The position numbers and the translations under genes were made by a program. A DNA stretch of 64,000 nucleotides from Microbacterium thalassium (GTDB lineage Bacteria; Actinomycetota; Actinomycetes; Actinomycetales; Microbacteriaceae), in NCBI RefSeq assembly GCF_014208045.1, contig NZ_JACHML010000001.1, positions 248,001 to 312,000 on the forward strand, in the 5' to 3' direction. Below are positions 8,069-16,380 of this stretch, piece after piece (the stretch's first letter is position 1; the number at the start of each line of letters is the position of its first letter). A model generated the notes under the pieces. That model ran no database searches and was not told the DNA's origin. It saw only the letters and a list, made by a program, of their open reading frames with translations.

Positions 8069-8536
8069 TCAGTCCTTGCCGGCGGCGGCGCCCTTGGCGC
8101 CCGCCCACTCGGCGAAATCAGTGTCGTAGCCCAGTTCGGTCAGGATCGCCTGGGCGAGTTCCTCGTCTTCGCCGGGCGTGCCGCCAGAGACCCCCACGCC
8201 GCCGACGAACTCGCCGTCGCGCTTGAGGGTCACCCCGCCGCCGGTCGCGACGATCGGGAAGTGGCCCATCGTCGAGACCTGGCTGAAGAAAGCCGGGTCC
8301 GAGTTCGACCACGGCTTGAGCATGGCGCTCGGGCGCTGCATGACCGCCGAGGTATATGCCTTCGACAGGGCGATCATCGGCGTCATCGGACGGGCGCCGT
8401 CGAAGCGGCGGATGCTGACGATGAAGCCGCCCGAGTCGACGACCGCGATCGACAGGCCCTTGCCGATGCGCAGCGCCTCGCGCTCCGCCACGGCCATGAT
8501 CTTCTCGGCGTCCTCCTGCATGACGTTCTTCGGCAT
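8069..8536 (-). CDS. GlcG/HbpS (DUF336) family protein
   Basis: A 155-residue single-domain protein. The family pattern is clear: LSIAVVDSGGFIVSIRRFDG, PMTPMIALSKAYTSAV, and GGGVTLKRDGEFVGGVGVSGG with GEDEELA near the end. Members bind small ligands or haem, and many are encoded in aromatic or glycolate catabolic operons without a defined reaction. The start at 8536 is preferred over upstream codons because AAGGAAC stands just before it. It sits one base after the alpha/beta hydrolase stop and 14 bases before the MetE-like gene. Confidence 0.85.
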   Translation of the reverse strand: MPKNVMQEDAEKIMAVAEREALRIGKGLSIAVVDSGGFIVSIRRFDGARPMTPMIALSKAYTSAVMQRPSAMLKPWSNSDPAFFSQVSTMGHFPIVATGGGVTLKRDGEFVGGVGVSGGTPGEDEELAQAILTELGYDTDFAEWAGAKGAAAGKD

Positions 8537-8537
8537 C

Positions 8538-9326
8538 TCAGTTCCTTTCCAGAACCTCGACACGCTCCAGCGCGTCGACGAGCTTCGCTACGGCGGTGTT
8601 GAACAGTTCGGGGGCTTCCCAGTACATCGAGTGCGGCGCGCCGGGAACGATCTCGAGCAGGGATCCTGCGACGAGTTCGTGCGCCTTGGTGACCGTCGCC
8701 GGACTGATGACCGCGTCCTTCTCCCCCGCGAGGAACGCGACGCGCACGCCCACGGCCTCAAGGTCCGCGACGGTCGGACCGTCGGTGGCGAGGTTGCGCA
8801 GGTCCTGCATCCGCGCCTTGTTGAACGTGCCCTGCTGCGTGAACAGGAACGTCTTCGCGGGCTGCTCTGCGCGGAACTCCTTGGTCAGCAGGCGGTCGAT
8901 GACCGGCAGCTTCTCAGCCTCGGCGCGATCGGCCTTCACCAGGGGCGTGACCTCGGGGGCGTCGATGCCGCCGAGCGAGTGGGCGAGGATGACGCCGCGG
9001 ATGCGCTCGGGAACCCGCAGCGCGGCCTTCAGCGCCGCCGCGGCACCGATCGACTGCCCCACCAGCACCGCGTCGGTGAGGTCTGCGTCCTCGAGCACCG
9101 CGACGATGTCACCCGGGAAGCTAAGGCTGTCGTAGGTCTCGTCGGAGTCGGAGTTGCCGAAGCCGCGCAAGTCGAGCGTGACGACGGTGTGGGTGTCTCG
9201 CAGCGCCACCACCTGCTGCCACCAGGCGGCGTGGTGGCCACCCGAGCCGTGCACGAACACGACCGGCGACCCCGCGCCGTGCACCTCGTAGTAGATGGAT
9301 GTGCCGTTGTTGTCCACTGTGGGCAT
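8538..9326 (-). CDS. Alpha/beta hydrolase, meta-cleavage-product hydrolase type
   Basis: A 262-residue alpha/beta hydrolase. The oxyanion motif HGSGG is near residue 30, the nucleophile elbow is GQSIGAA, the late Asp is in AGEKDAVISP and the catalytic His is in GAPHSMYWE. In an operon with an extradiol dioxygenase it most likely cleaves the C-C bond of a ring-fission product, as BphD or MhpC do, but esterase activity is possible. The gene is followed closely by the GlcG-like gene. Confidence 0.82.
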   Translation of the reverse strand: MPTVDNNGTSIYYEVHGAGSPVVFVHGSGGHHAAWWQQVVALRDTHTVVTLDLRGFGNSDSDETYDSLSFPGDIVAVLEDADLTDAVLVGQSIGAAAALKAALRVPERIRGVILAHSLGGIDAPEVTPLVKADRAEAEKLPVIDRLLTKEFRAEQPAKTFLFTQQGTFNKARMQDLRNLATDGPTVADLEAVGVRVAFLAGEKDAVISPATVTKAHELVAGSLLEIVPGAPHSMYWEAPELFNTAVAKLVDALERVEVLERN

Positions 9327-9397
9327 GAAGCGTCCTTGCTGTCTCCGGGCGCGACTGGTCGCACCCGGGTCGGGTGTGTTGGGGGGGGGAGGGGGTC

Positions 9398-9868
9398 CTA
9401 GGCGGGACGCCGCCCGTGGAACACGATCTCGATCATCGTGTGGTCGGGATCGTGGATGTAGCAGAACTTCGACTGGTTCTCGGGCCGCTCCACTTCGCGG
9501 GTGTGGCGGATGCCGAGGCTGTCGAGGTGCCCCATGAAGCCGTCCCAGTCCTCGACCTCGATGGCGTAGTGGTACGGCGCCATGCGGTCCATCTCCTCGA
9601 CGGGGGTGAAGTGCAGGTCGAAGCGGCCCTTGGTCATGAGCACGACGCGCGAGTTGGACTTCGGCATGACGCGCTTGAGCCCGAAGACCTTCGTGTACCA
9701 CTCGACGGTGCGGTCGACGTTGGTGGTGGGGAAGTTGACGTGGTGGATGTACTTCGGCTCGATGCTGCGGCCCTGCTCGTCGAACTTGGGTTCGGGCAGG
9801 CTGAAGCCCTTCTCGACGTGCCGGGGGCCGGCGTCGGTGTCGGGTGCGGTGGAATCGACGGTGGTCAT
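9398..9868 (-). CDS. VOC superfamily protein (single glyoxalase/dioxygenase domain)
   Basis: A 156-residue protein with a 40-residue hydrophilic leader and one VOC module: YIHHVNFPTTNVDRTVEWY, RFDLHFTPVEE, then DPDHTMIEIVFHG. His in IHHVNF and Glu in MIEIVF are the expected metal ligands. It may be a second ring-cleaving enzyme, an isomerase, or a partner of the larger extradiol enzyme. The start overlaps the FAH-family stop (ATGA). A 71-base gap containing a run of G separates it from the hydrolase. Confidence 0.78.
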   Translation of the reverse strand: MTTVDSTAPDTDAGPRHVEKGFSLPEPKFDEQGRSIEPKYIHHVNFPTTNVDRTVEWYTKVFGLKRVMPKSNSRVVLMTKGRFDLHFTPVEEMDRMAPYHYAIEVEDWDGFMGHLDSLGIRHTREVERPENQSKFCYIHDPDHTMIEIVFHGRRPA

Positions 9869-10686
9869 CGTCCGTGTCCTTTCTGGATGCCGACGAGGGT
9901 GTCGGTGCGGCGACCTTCGGCCGCCACGGTGTTGGTGAGTGTCCCGATGCCCGTGATCTCGATGTCGATGACATCGCCCACGCCCATCGGGGTGTTGCCG
10001 TCCGCGCCCATCCAGAGAACGTCGCCCGGACGCAGAGTGATGTACTTCGTCATCTCGACGATGAAGTCGTACGGATCGAAGATCATGTCGCCGGTGGCGA
10101 AGACCGCGTCGACGACGCCGTTGCGGCGCACAGTCGTGGTCGAGGCCATCGGGTCGACGTCGGTCTCGATCCACGGGCCCATCGGCTTGAACGTATCGGC
10201 GTTCTTCGCCCGATAGAACGTGCGGTCGGCGTGCTGCCACGTGCGGGCCGAGACGTCGTTGCCGATCGTCCAGCCGAAGACCGCGGCCTTCGCCTCGTGG
10301 CGGGTGGCGTGCTTGAGGGTCGTGCCGATCACCGCGACCACTTCCGCCTCGGTCTCGAACCGGCCCTCGACGCCGTCGGGCTTGACGATCGCATCGCCGT
10401 GCGCGGCGAGCGCCGACTGCGCCCGGTAGCCGACCTCGGGGTGGTCGCCGACCTTGACGGGATCGTAGCCGAGCTCCTCGTGGTGCCGGTTGTGGGCCTT
10501 GTAGTTGAACCCCGCCGCATAGAACGTCGGCGGCAGCACGGGGGGTAGCCACGAGACCGAGGAGATCGGATGCCGCCGGCCGCGCTCGTGCGCGAGCCAC
10601 GGGGCGTCCGAGATCTCGACGGCCTCGTCGCCTTCGACGATCGCGTAGAACTCGCGACCGTCGGCCACGCACCGTGCGTACCGCAT
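9865..10686 (-). CDS. Fumarylacetoacetate hydrolase (FAH) family enzyme
   Basis: A 273-residue enzyme of the FAH/HpaG group, which hydrates, isomerises, decarboxylates or hydrolyses 2-oxo-enols from meta-cleavage pathways. The first metal Glu pair is in RFETEAEV, followed by GWTIGNDVSARTWQ with the metal Asp. Downstream are KPMGPWI and LRPGDVLWMG, all normal for the family. The ATG at 10686 was chosen over upstream codons for its GAGAGGAGAG ribosome binding site. It is the fourth gene of the MarR-led operon, after the aldehyde dehydrogenase. Confidence 0.88.
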   Translation of the reverse strand: MRYARCVADGREFYAIVEGDEAVEISDAPWLAHERGRRHPISSVSWLPPVLPPTFYAAGFNYKAHNRHHEELGYDPVKVGDHPEVGYRAQSALAAHGDAIVKPDGVEGRFETEAEVVAVIGTTLKHATRHEAKAAVFGWTIGNDVSARTWQHADRTFYRAKNADTFKPMGPWIETDVDPMASTTTVRRNGVVDAVFATGDMIFDPYDFIVEMTKYITLRPGDVLWMGADGNTPMGVGDVIDIEITGIGTLTNTVAAEGRRTDTLVGIQKGHGR

Positions 10687-10711
10687 TCGCTCTCTCCTCT
10701 CGTCTCTGGGA

Positions 10712-12187
10712 TCAGCGCAACTTGTGACTGACGCGCTTGGTGACGACGTAGGCCTGCACGCCCTCGGGACCCGACTCCCTGCCGATGCCGGACTCCTTGA
10801 ACCCGCCGGACGGAGCCTCGGTGACTGATCCACCGCAGTGGTTGATCGAGAGGATGCCGGCCTCGAAGCCGCGTGCCATGACGTTCGCAGTCGACGCCGA
10901 CTCAGTGAAGCCGTAGGCGGCGAGACCGAACGGCAGCGAGTTCGCGATGCGCATCGCCTCGTCGAGGTCGGTGAACGTCGTGATCGGGGCGATGGGGCCG
11001 AAGGGCTCCTCGCTCATGACCTCGGCGTCCAGCGGCACGTTCGTCAGCACCGTGGGCGCGTAGAAGTGGCCCCGGTCGCCGACCTTCCGGCCCCCGGCGG
11101 CGACCGTGGCGCCGTGCGCGACCGCATCCTGCACGAGGTGATCGGTCGCCGCGACGCGTTTGGCGTTGATGAGCGATCCCAGCGTGGTGTCGGGATCGAG
11201 CGGGTCGCCGACGGTGTGCGCCTCGGCCAGGCGCACCATCTCGGCGATGAACTCCTCGGCGATGGACTCGTGCACGAAGATGCGCGACGGCGAAGTGCAC
11301 ACCTGTCCCGCGTTCGCCCACTTGGCGGCCGACGTGCGGCGGGCGGCCTGGATCGGGTCGGCATCGGCAGCGATGATCACGGGGGCGTGACCGCCGAGCT
11401 CCATGATCGTGGGCTTCATCAGCGCGCCGGCGCGGGCGTTGAGGATCTTGCCGACCGGGACCGAGCCGGTGAACGCGATGAGGCGGGTCTGCGGGGCGTC
11501 GATGAGGCGCTCGCTGGTCTCGGCGCCGCGACCGAACACGAGGTTCAGCACGCCCTTCGGCAGCCCGGCGTCGTGGAACGCCTGTGCGAGCGCGCACGCG
11601 GTCGCAGGCACCTCCTCGGACGCTTTGATCACTAGCGCGCAGCCGGCGGCGATCGCGGCCGACATCTTGCGCATCGGCGAACCGGCGGGGAAGTTCCACG
11701 GCACGATCGCGCCGACGACGCCGACGGGTTCGTAACGGACCGTGAGATCGGTGTCGACGTCGGTGGGGATGATGCGGCCGTACAGTCGGCGGGTCTCCTG
11801 CGCGCACCACTCGAGGGTTCCCGAGACGCGCTTGACCTCGTTGATCGCGTCCTTGAGCGGCTTGCCCTGCTCGATGGCCATGAGCTCGCCGATCGCCTCG
11901 GCGCGCTCACGCAGCAGCTCTACGGTCTTCAGCAGGATGCGGCTCTTCTCGAACGCCGAGGTGTCGCGCCACAGCGGGAAGGCGCGCTCCGCCGCGGCGA
12001 GCGCGTCGTCGATGTCGGGCGCTCCGGCGCGCGGGACGTGACCGATCACCTCTTCGGTGGCGGGGTTGAAGACATCGAAGGTGCGGCCGTCCGCGGCCTC
12101 GCGCCACTCGCCGTCGATGAACAGTCCCAGGCGGGCGCCCGCGTACGCCTCGGCGGCGCGGGAAGTGGGTTCGGTGATGATGGTCAT
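10712..12187 (-). CDS. NAD(P)+ aldehyde dehydrogenase of the extradiol operon
   Basis: A 491-residue ALDH. Features are VPWNFPAGSPMRKM, IAFTGSVPVG, catalytic Glu in IMELGGHAP, catalytic Cys in GQVCTSPSR and SEEPFGPIAP. It probably oxidises the semialdehyde made by ring cleavage (2-hydroxymuconic semialdehyde or a relative), as XylG, DmpC and HpaE do. Succinate-semialdehyde dehydrogenases look similar, so the substrate depends on context. Its start overlaps the dioxygenase stop (ATGA), which indicates tight coupling. Confidence 0.9.
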   Translation of the reverse strand: MTIITEPTSRAAEAYAGARLGLFIDGEWREAADGRTFDVFNPATEEVIGHVPRAGAPDIDDALAAAERAFPLWRDTSAFEKSRILLKTVELLRERAEAIGELMAIEQGKPLKDAINEVKRVSGTLEWCAQETRRLYGRIIPTDVDTDLTVRYEPVGVVGAIVPWNFPAGSPMRKMSAAIAAGCALVIKASEEVPATACALAQAFHDAGLPKGVLNLVFGRGAETSERLIDAPQTRLIAFTGSVPVGKILNARAGALMKPTIMELGGHAPVIIAADADPIQAARRTSAAKWANAGQVCTSPSRIFVHESIAEEFIAEMVRLAEAHTVGDPLDPDTTLGSLINAKRVAATDHLVQDAVAHGATVAAGGRKVGDRGHFYAPTVLTNVPLDAEVMSEEPFGPIAPITTFTDLDEAMRIANSLPFGLAAYGFTESASTANVMARGFEAGILSINHCGGSVTEAPSGGFKESGIGRESGPEGVQAYVVTKRVSHKLR

Positions 12188-13125
12188 GCGAGTGCTGATC
12201 CTTCCGAGGTGTTGGGCACGCGGGCATCGCGATTGGTCTCGAGCACCCAGATGTGATGCGGCGGGGTGGTCTCGTGCACGTTCGGGCCGTACGTGTCGTC
12301 GACGCGGTCCATGTCGGCGGCGTACTCCACCCGCCCGCCTGCCGGGCAGTGGATGAAGCGGAACACGTTCGAGCCGACGGTGTGGCGACCCAGCCGGCGC
12401 GCTTCGCGCCAGCCCTTCTCGATCATGTGGTTGCCGCCCTCGATGACGTCGTCGAACCCCGATACCTCGTACGAGGTGTGGTTGGTGCCGGCGCGGTCGG
12501 GGCGGTGGCAGAGCAGGAAGTTGTGCTGGTCGTCGTCGCCTTCGATCTGCATGAACACCCCCATCGGCTTGACGATGTCGGTGGCGCGGAAGTTCAGCCG
12601 GTCGAGGTAAAAGTGCACGGCCTCCCAGCGCCCCTCCTTCGGGATGTTCAGCGCCACATGGCAGATGCGAATCGGGCGGATCTGCGGGATCGCGGTGTGG
12701 GATTCGTTCCACCGCTCGACACGTCCGCGGCTGTTGTACCTGCGGACGTCGAAGTTCATGTCCTCGGGCTTCGTCACGGCAAGCGCGACGCCGTACCCGG
12801 TCTCGTCGAGCGTGTGGGCAACCCCATCGGCATCGATCGCGACCTCGCGGTCGGTGCTCAGGTCCGCCACCAGCGCCTCGAGGGAGGCCTGGGAGTCGAC
12901 GCCCCACACGACCTCGCGGATCCCGGGGCTGCCCGGCTCGACCGAGGGCGGCAGGTCCGGGTCGTCGATCGGCCGCAGCACGACGGTCTGGCCGACCTGG
13001 GTCGTGAGGACGGCGCGCTCGGGGCTCTGCTCCTGGAGGGTCAGTCCGAAGTCCGAGAAGAAGCGGGCGCATTCGTCGACGTCCTCGACGCCGTACGTCA
13101 CGGACTCGATGCGCTCGATCGACAT
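12184..13125 (-). CDS. Class I extradiol ring-cleavage dioxygenase
   Basis: A 313-residue two-module VOC protein of the catechol 2,3-dioxygenase / BphC type, which splits a catechol ring next to the hydroxyls with Fe(II). The likely ligands are H156 (RICHVALN), H216 (NHTSYEV) and E267 (GRVEYAAD). Their spacing is close to BphC (146, 210, 260). H201 (DDQHNFLL) and the HTSYE region match the active-site His/Tyr surroundings. It is the first catalytic gene after the MarR regulator. The aromatic substrate cannot be told from sequence. Confidence 0.88.
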   Translation of the reverse strand: MSIERIESVTYGVEDVDECARFFSDFGLTLQEQSPERAVLTTQVGQTVVLRPIDDPDLPPSVEPGSPGIREVVWGVDSQASLEALVADLSTDREVAIDADGVAHTLDETGYGVALAVTKPEDMNFDVRRYNSRGRVERWNESHTAIPQIRPIRICHVALNIPKEGRWEAVHFYLDRLNFRATDIVKPMGVFMQIEGDDDQHNFLLCHRPDRAGTNHTSYEVSGFDDVIEGGNHMIEKGWREARRLGRHTVGSNVFRFIHCPAGGRVEYAADMDRVDDTYGPNVHETTPPHHIWVLETNRDARVPNTSEGSALA

Positions 13126-13138
13126 GTCGATGTCCCTT

Positions 13139-13618
13139 TCAGCGTGCGGTGGGAACGGGAGCGGAGGAGGGCTGAGGGACGATCGCCATCAGTCGGTTGC
13201 GCAGGAGCGCGAGGGTCTCGGTGACGCTCGCCAGCGTTTCGGGATCGTCGTGCCAGGCCTCGGCGAGTACGCCGGCCCATCCGGCTCTCAGCCCGGCGAG
13301 AGTCTCGTCGGCGCGGGCCGTCGCGTAGATGCGTACGGCGCGCCGATCGTGTGCGTCGGGCTCCGACTCGATGTAGTCGCGGTCGCGCAGGTCGCGCAGC
13401 GCGGTGCTGACGTTCGCTCGCTGCAGTCCCGTGCGGGCCGCGATCTGCGAGGGCGTCGAGCCAGGTGCACTGTGGACGCAGCTCATGATCTGGCTCTGGT
13501 TCTGGGTGAGCGGGATCGCCGGGCCGTTCGCGCTGCTGCGCACCCGCATCTCACGGACGACGTCATTGACGACTGTCGCCAGTTCGACGAACACCACCTC
13601 GGCGCCCTCGTCCACCAC
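13139..13618 (-). CDS. MarR-family transcriptional regulator
   Basis: A 159-residue winged-helix protein. The DNA-binding region is STPSQIAARTGLQRANVSTAL (about 54-74), followed by the wing DAHDRRAVRIYAT. It is the first gene of the extradiol operon and ends 13 bases before the dioxygenase start. A 6-bp-arm palindrome lies just upstream of its start, so autorepression relieved by an aromatic ligand, as for HpaR-type regulators, is the likely mode. The ligand is unknown. Confidence 0.88.
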   Translation of the reverse strand: MVDEGAEVVFVELATVVNDVVREMRVRSSANGPAIPLTQNQSQIMSCVHSAPGSTPSQIAARTGLQRANVSTALRDLRDRDYIESEPDAHDRRAVRIYATARADETLAGLRAGWAGVLAEAWHDDPETLASVTETLALLRNRLMAIVPQPSSAPVPTAR

Positions 13619-13638
13619 AGTCCTCCTTGGCCTAAGTA

Positions 13639-13654
13639 GTTATGCATTCATAAC
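13639..13654. promoter_or_regulatory. Palindrome upstream of the MarR gene
   Basis: GTTATG (13639-13644) and CATAAC (13649-13654) form a perfect inverted repeat with a 4-base centre, 21 bases before the MarR start. Size and AT-rich character fit a MarR operator. It also stands about 160 bases upstream of the divergent sulfatase, which it may co-regulate. Confidence 0.6.
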
Positions 13655-13810
13655 CATAGGCGCCTCCCTTCCTAGCGACAACCGATTCGTCGCTACCGCC
13701 GCGGTCGGCATTGTTTGCGTCCTGTGCACGCGTGGGCGCCGTGGACGATGAGGCATCCGCAACCTCCGCGTGCACCCATCGGACGGCGTCCTGCGCCAGG
13801 CTGGAGGGCC

Positions 13811-15409
13811 ATGTTCCCCGCTCACTCACCGGAGGCAGAGTTGACGCCCCCACCCGCCGATCGCCCCAACGTGCTGCTCATCCTCGCCGACGATCTCGGA
13901 TTCTCGGACGCCGGCTGCTACGGCAGCGAGATCCCGACCCCGAATCTCGACCGCCTCGCCGCGCACGGCATCCGTATGTCGAGCTTTTACACGACGCCGC
14001 GGTGCAGTCCGACCCGCGCCTCGCTGATGACCGGTCGCTACTCCCACGATGTGGGCATCGGGGTGCTCACGCGCACGGTCGGCTATCGCGGGTCGCTTGA
14101 TCCGGCCGTCCCGACACTCGCCGGTGTTCTTGCCGAGCAGGGCTATCTCACCAGCCTCACCGGCAAGTGGCACCTGTCGGCGGATGTGTCCGAGCCGAAT
14201 GAGACGTGGCCGACTCGGCGCGGGTTCGAGGACTTCTACGGGATCCTGGGCGGAGGAACGAGCTACTTCAACCCCCGCGCGTTCTACCGCAACGAGGATC
14301 CCATCGAGGCGCCCGCCGACGATGCGTTCTACCTCACGGACGCGCTGAGCGACCATGCCCTCGAGGTCATCGACTGGGCAGGTCGCGAGAACCGCCCGTA
14401 CTTCCTCTACCTCGCCTACACGGCACCGCACTGGCCGCTGCAGGCGCCGGACGACGACATCGCTGTGCACCGCGGGCGCTACCACGTCGGCTGGGATGCC
14501 GCCCGCGAAGCCCGCGAGGCGCGCCAGGCCGAACTCGATCTGTTCCCCGCACCCTTCAGACCGTCCCCGCGCGACCCGCAAGAACCGGCCTGGAGCGCCA
14601 CCGACGACCCGGATTGGCAACAGCGCCGCATGGAGGTCTTCGCGGCGCAGGTGACCGCCATGGATCGTGGGATCGGGAGGATCCTCGACGATCTCGAGTC
14701 GCGGGGTGAGCTCGAGAACACGCTCGTGCTCTTCCTCTCCGACAACGGCGCCGAGGCCGAGGAACTGCAGGTGGGAAGATTCCTGTCTCCGCACGTGACG
14801 CCCAAGGTCACGCGCCAGGGCGACGATGTGACGATCGGGAACGCCCCGGACATCGAACCGGGACCGGAGCACACGTTCACCAGCTATGGCCGACCCTGGG
14901 CGAATCTGTCCAACACGCCTTTCCGGATGTACAAGAAGTGGGTGCACGAGGGCGGCATCGCCGCTCCCCTCATCGTCTCGTGGCCGGCGGGCGGCATATC
15001 GTCGGGCGAGGTCCTGCACTCTCCGATGCATGTCATCGACCTGCTCCCCACGATCGCTTCGGCGGTCGGCGCGACGGCCCCCGACGAGATCGCGGGCGTC
15101 GACGTCCTGGACGCGCTCCGCGGCGGCCCGTCCCCGGAGCGGCCATTGTTCTGGGAGCACATCGGCAACGGCGCGGTCCGCGACGGTCGATGGAAGCTCA
15201 CGCGCGAGCACGGTTCCGCGTGGGAGCTGTACGACATGGAGGCCGACCGCGCCGAGCTCGACGACCTCTCGACCCGGTATCCCGAGATCGTGGAGTCCCT
15301 CGCCGCCAGGTGGCACGAGTGGGCGGACGCGCACGGGGTCATTCCGTTCCCGCGTCTTCAGGACATGTACGAGGAGCGTGGACTGCCTCGCTGGCAGGCG
15401 AAGTCCTAG
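13811..15409 (+). CDS. Type I sulfatase (arylsulfatase-like)
   Basis: A 532-residue sulfatase. The formylglycine signature is C65-S-P-T-R69 within TTPRCSPTRASLMTGRY, so the Cys should be converted to formylglycine. ILADDLGFSD near residue 24 supplies the first two metal-site Asp residues, and LFLSDNGAEAE the later Asp-Asn pair. No signal peptide is evident, so the enzyme is probably cytoplasmic. ATG 13811 has GGAGGG close by. A TTG at 13841 with GGAGG at ideal spacing is an equal alternative. No dedicated formylglycine-generating enzyme is in the window. The gene is divergent from the extradiol operon and convergent with the ABC importer, and may release a phenol or sugar from a sulfate ester. 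Confidence 0.9.
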   Translation: MFPAHSPEAELTPPPADRPNVLLILADDLGFSDAGCYGSEIPTPNLDRLAAHGIRMSSFYTTPRCSPTRASLMTGRYSHDVGIGVLTRTVGYRGSLDPAVPTLAGVLAEQGYLTSLTGKWHLSADVSEPNETWPTRRGFEDFYGILGGGTSYFNPRAFYRNEDPIEAPADDAFYLTDALSDHALEVIDWAGRENRPYFLYLAYTAPHWPLQAPDDDIAVHRGRYHVGWDAAREAREARQAELDLFPAPFRPSPRDPQEPAWSATDDPDWQQRRMEVFAAQVTAMDRGIGRILDDLESRGELENTLVLFLSDNGAEAEELQVGRFLSPHVTPKVTRQGDDVTIGNAPDIEPGPEHTFTSYGRPWANLSNTPFRMYKKWVHEGGIAAPLIVSWPAGGISSGEVLHSPMHVIDLLPTIASAVGATAPDEIAGVDVLDALRGGPSPERPLFWEHIGNGAVRDGRWKLTREHGSAWELYDMEADRAELDDLSTRYPEIVESLAARWHEWADAHGVIPFPRLQDMYEERGLPRWQAKS

Positions 15410-15440
15410 CCAAAGAGAGTGCCGCACGTCTGACGAGACC

Positions 15441-15487
15441 GGACGGCGACGGGCTCCGATCATCGTGATCGGAGCCCGTCGCCGTCC
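15441..15487. terminator. Strong bidirectional terminator
   Basis: A perfect 22-bp stem runs from GGACGGCGACGGGCTCCGAT onward to the mirrored arm ending at 15487, with a 3-base loop. It lies between the convergent sulfatase and ABC ATPase genes and should stop transcription from both sides. Confidence 0.85.
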
Positions 15488-15504
15488 CCAGCGTGCTTCG
15501 GGTG

Positions 15505-16380
15505 CTATGCCAGCGCCGTCTCGGCCTCGTGGATCTGCCGGAAGGCAGCGCGGCGAGCACGACGCTCTTCGCGGCCTTCGGGCTTGGAAGCGGGAGTGGC
15601 TCCGAGCAGCTTGCGCGTGTAGGTGTGACGAGGGTGGGTGAAGACCTCCTCGGCGTCCCCGACCTCGACCAAGCGCCCGCGCTGCATCACGGCGATGCGG
15701 TCGGAGATGTGCCGGACGATGCCGAGGTCGTGTGCGATGAACAGATAGCTCACGCCGGTGGCCTTCTGGAGATCCGCCAGCAGGTTGATGATCTGGCCTT
15801 GCGTGGACAGGTCGAGGGCGCTCACCGCCTCGTCGCACACGACCAGCTTCGGGCGGAGCACGAGTGCCCGCGCGATCGCCACACGCTGCTGCTGGCCTCC
15901 CGACAGCTCAGCGGGGAATCTGTTCATGTGGTCGGTCGACAGTCCGACTTGGTTGAAGACCTCCATCGCTCGGGACCGGCGCTCGGTCGGATCGGCGACG
16001 CCGTGCGTGCGCAGCGTGTCGTCGACGCAGCGGCCGACGACGTGCCGCGGGTTCAGCGACGAACTGGGGTCCTGGAAGATCGCCTGCACGTGCCGTCGAT
16101 AGGACAGCGGCGTGTGGCGGCCCATCTCGGTCACTTCCGTGCCGTCGAAGTCGATCGACCCCGCGGCGGCCGGACTGAGGCGGAGAATCGCGCGTCCGGT
16201 CGTGCTCTTTCCCGACCCCGACTCGCCGACGAGGCCGAGAGTCTCGCCTGAGAAGATCTCGAAGCTCACTCCGTCGATCGCCCGCGACACCCTGCGCTTC
16301 CACGGCAGTCCACCGCCGGCCTCGTACTCGACCGCCAGGTCCTTCACCGCCAAGAGCGGCTTCTGAGAGGAATCGGTCAT
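15505..16380 (-). CDS. ABC importer ATPase, OppF/DppF type
   Basis: A 291-residue ATPase of an oligopeptide/dipeptide/nickel-type importer. Walker A is GESGSGKST, the Q-loop is AIFQDPSSSLNPR, the signature is LSGGQQQR, Walker B is LVVCDEAVSALD, and the switch His is in FIAHDLG. The C-terminal HPRHTYTRKLL segment is typical of OppF proteins. The start overlaps the end of the upstream fusion gene (ATGA). It is the last gene of the importer operon. Confidence 0.92.
   Translation of the reverse strand: MTDSSQKPLLAVKDLAVEYEAGGGLPWKRRVSRAIDGVSFEIFSGETLGLVGESGSGKSTTGRAILRLSPAAAGSIDFDGTEVTEMGRHTPLSYRRHVQAIFQDPSSSLNPRHVVGRCVDDTLRTHGVADPTERRSRAMEVFNQVGLSTDHMNRFPAELSGGQQQRVAIARALVLRPKLVVCDEAVSALDLSTQGQIINLLADLQKATGVSYLFIAHDLGIVRHISDRIAVMQRGRLVEVGDAEEVFTHPRHTYTRKLLGATPASKPEGREERRARRAAFRQIHEAETALA

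Noticed and set aside
13826..15838. A 670-codon open frame on the minus strand
   Set aside because: Antisense to the sulfatase, which has complete catalytic motifs. The product is low-complexity and also crosses the strong terminator at 15441.
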